Below, in pieces: positions 6,421 to 6,955 of a DNA stretch of 6,955 nt. The notes beneath the pieces are model-generated. The model searched no databases and had not been told where the DNA came from. It worked only from the letters and a program-made list of their open reading frames with translations. Source of the DNA: Chitinophagaceae bacterium UBA2793 (GTDB lineage: Bacteria > Bacteroidota > Bacteroidia > Chitinophagales > Chitinophagaceae); assembly GCA_002352045.1 (NCBI GenBank), contig DEHT01000076.1:1-6955 (forward strand), in the 5' to 3' direction. Positions within the stretch are counted from its first letter, which is position 1; every line of letters starts with the position of its first letter. A program made the translations under genes and the position numbers.

Positions 6421-6553
6421 TAGTTTAACCCAATTGAAATCATCAATCCTTTTATTCTTTTTTTTGATACCATCTTTCAGGCCAAATGCCAAAAGGATTA
6501 TGGAGTCTTTGTTAAGGTCGACCACCTTTGGAAGGTGGTCGACCTTAATCAAA
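6421..6553. repeat. Tandem repeat unit B (133 bp) ending in a REP palindrome next to leuS
   Basis: The unit begins TAGTTTAACCC directly after unit A and ends CCTTAATCAAA at 6553, one base before the leuS stop codon. It has a longer T-rich tract than unit A (about 6451-6467), which explains most of the length difference. Unit and palindrome order are the same as in unit A, so this is a direct tandem duplication. Confidence 0.8.
6514..6546. repeat. REP-like 33-bp perfect palindrome, copy 3 (after leuS)
   Basis: Identical to the other two copies. Here TT on the left (6512-6513) and AA on the right (6547-6548) extend the perfect stem to 17 bp. It lies 7 nt beyond the leuS TAG stop, so it falls in the 3' untranslated end of the leuS transcript. 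No other terminator-like element is visible just after leuS. Confidence 0.95.
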
Positions 6554-6955
6554 CTATATCACCACATTCACCATTTTTCCTTTTACAAAAATAATTTTCT
6601 TAGGAGGTTTGCCTTCCAGCCATTTTTGTATCACTTCGTTTTGCAACACTAATTCTTCAACCTGCTTGGGTTCCAGGTTAAGCGCTAATGAAATAGTGGT
6701 TCTTAATTTTCCGTTTACCGAAACCGGGTATTCTTTATTGGTTTCTACCAAATATTTTTCTTCTACTGTAGGGTATGCTGCATCTAATACCGAGCCCTGG
6801 TTTCCTAATTGATTCCACAATTCCGCCGCAATATGTGGTGCATAAGGTGTAAGTAGAATCAACAGTTTTTCCAGTACTTCTTTTTTATGGCATTTTACAT
6901 CGGTGAGTTCGTTTACACAAACCATAAAGGCGCTCACTGCGGTATTAAAAGAAAA
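6554..6955 (-). CDS. leuS: Leucyl-tRNA synthetase, C-terminal part (5' partial)
   Basis: The frame is open from the window edge to a TAG at 6556-6554, giving 133 visible residues starting FSFNTAVSAFMVCVNELT. This is the end of the class Ia anticodon-binding domain, with the family signature LLTPYAPHIAAELWNQLG, followed by the small LeuRS C-terminal domain (YPVSVNGKLRTTISL). The ending KKIIFVKGKMVNVVI is typical of bacterial LeuRS. The enzyme charges tRNA-Leu in the cytosol; the catalytic and editing domains are outside the window. The C-terminus appears complete, so the adjacent repeat cluster has not cut the gene. Confidence 0.95.
   Translation of the reverse strand, partial: FSFNTAVSAFMVCVNELTDVKCHKKEVLEKLLILLTPYAPHIAAELWNQLGNQGSVLDAAYPTVEEKYLVETNKEYPVSVNGKLRTTISLALNLEPKQVEELVLQNEVIQKWLEGKPPKKIIFVKGKMVNVVI

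Larger units (their letters stand above)
5526..6553. mobile_element. REP/RAYT-type locus: Y1 transposase gene bracketed by identical palindromes
   Basis: The region between the M23 gene and leuS holds one RAYT-like transposase gene plus three identical 33-bp palindromes (5550-5582, 6381-6413, 6514-6546) and one half copy (5530-5544). The palindromes lie on both sides of the gene. This matches the REPtron arrangement known from gamma-proteobacteria, where a RAYT gene is flanked by its cognate REP sequences. I see no terminal inverted repeats or target duplication defining an ordinary insertion sequence, so the limits given are simply the outermost repeat-related bases. Confidence 0.6.

Noticed and set aside
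5530..6546. Possible CRISPR array, because a short repeat recurs
   Set aside because: Intact copies are separated by 798 and 100 bp, not by regular spacers, and no cas gene is present. The repeats are full palindromes beside a Y1 transposase.
6434..6812. Plus-strand open frames of 72 and 67 codons across repeat unit B and leuS
   Set aside because: They run antisense through leuS, and the first starts within the T-rich repeat unit. No ribosome-binding context or family likeness.

Overview
The window looks like chromosomal DNA of a Bacteroidota member, probably close to Chitinophagales/Sphingobacteriales. The evidence is a secreted protein with a type IX secretion (T9SS) C-terminal sorting domain, a DXS whose N-terminal half reads like Bacteroidota DXS, A/T-rich translation starts without Shine-Dalgarno sequences, and one TAnnTTTG-type -7 element. 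This placement rests on recognising families by eye; no search was run.

Layout. (1) Positions 1-2559, plus strand: the 3' part of a large secreted multidomain protein, in the order DUF11-like segment, carbohydrate-binding/MAM-like jelly roll, four Ig-like repeats in exact 276-bp register, another beta-sandwich, T9SS sorting domain. (2) Positions 2581-2672: a convergent intergenic region with an intrinsic terminator for each flanking gene and an extra hairpin between them. (3) Positions 2695-4638, minus strand: dxs, the first enzyme of the MEP isoprenoid pathway. (4) Positions 4786-5496, minus: an M23-type zinc peptidase with intact metal ligands and no signal peptide. (5) Positions 5526-6553: a REP/RAYT-type locus, made of a REP-associated tyrosine (Y1, HUH) transposase gene surrounded by three identical 33-bp perfect palindromes and one half copy. 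Two of the palindromes sit at the ends of diverged tandem units of about 125 and 133 bp. (6) Positions 6554-6955, minus: the 3' end of leuS, running off the window.

leuS, the transposase, the M23 peptidase and dxs share the minus strand, but nothing ties them into one pathway. dxs and leuS are housekeeping genes. The RAYT/palindrome cluster appears to have been inserted or expanded between the leuS stop codon and the peptidase promoter. It is the most interesting part of the window: the palindromes are identical while the DNA around them has diverged, they lie on both sides of the transposase gene, and two of them start exactly 7 nt after a stop codon.
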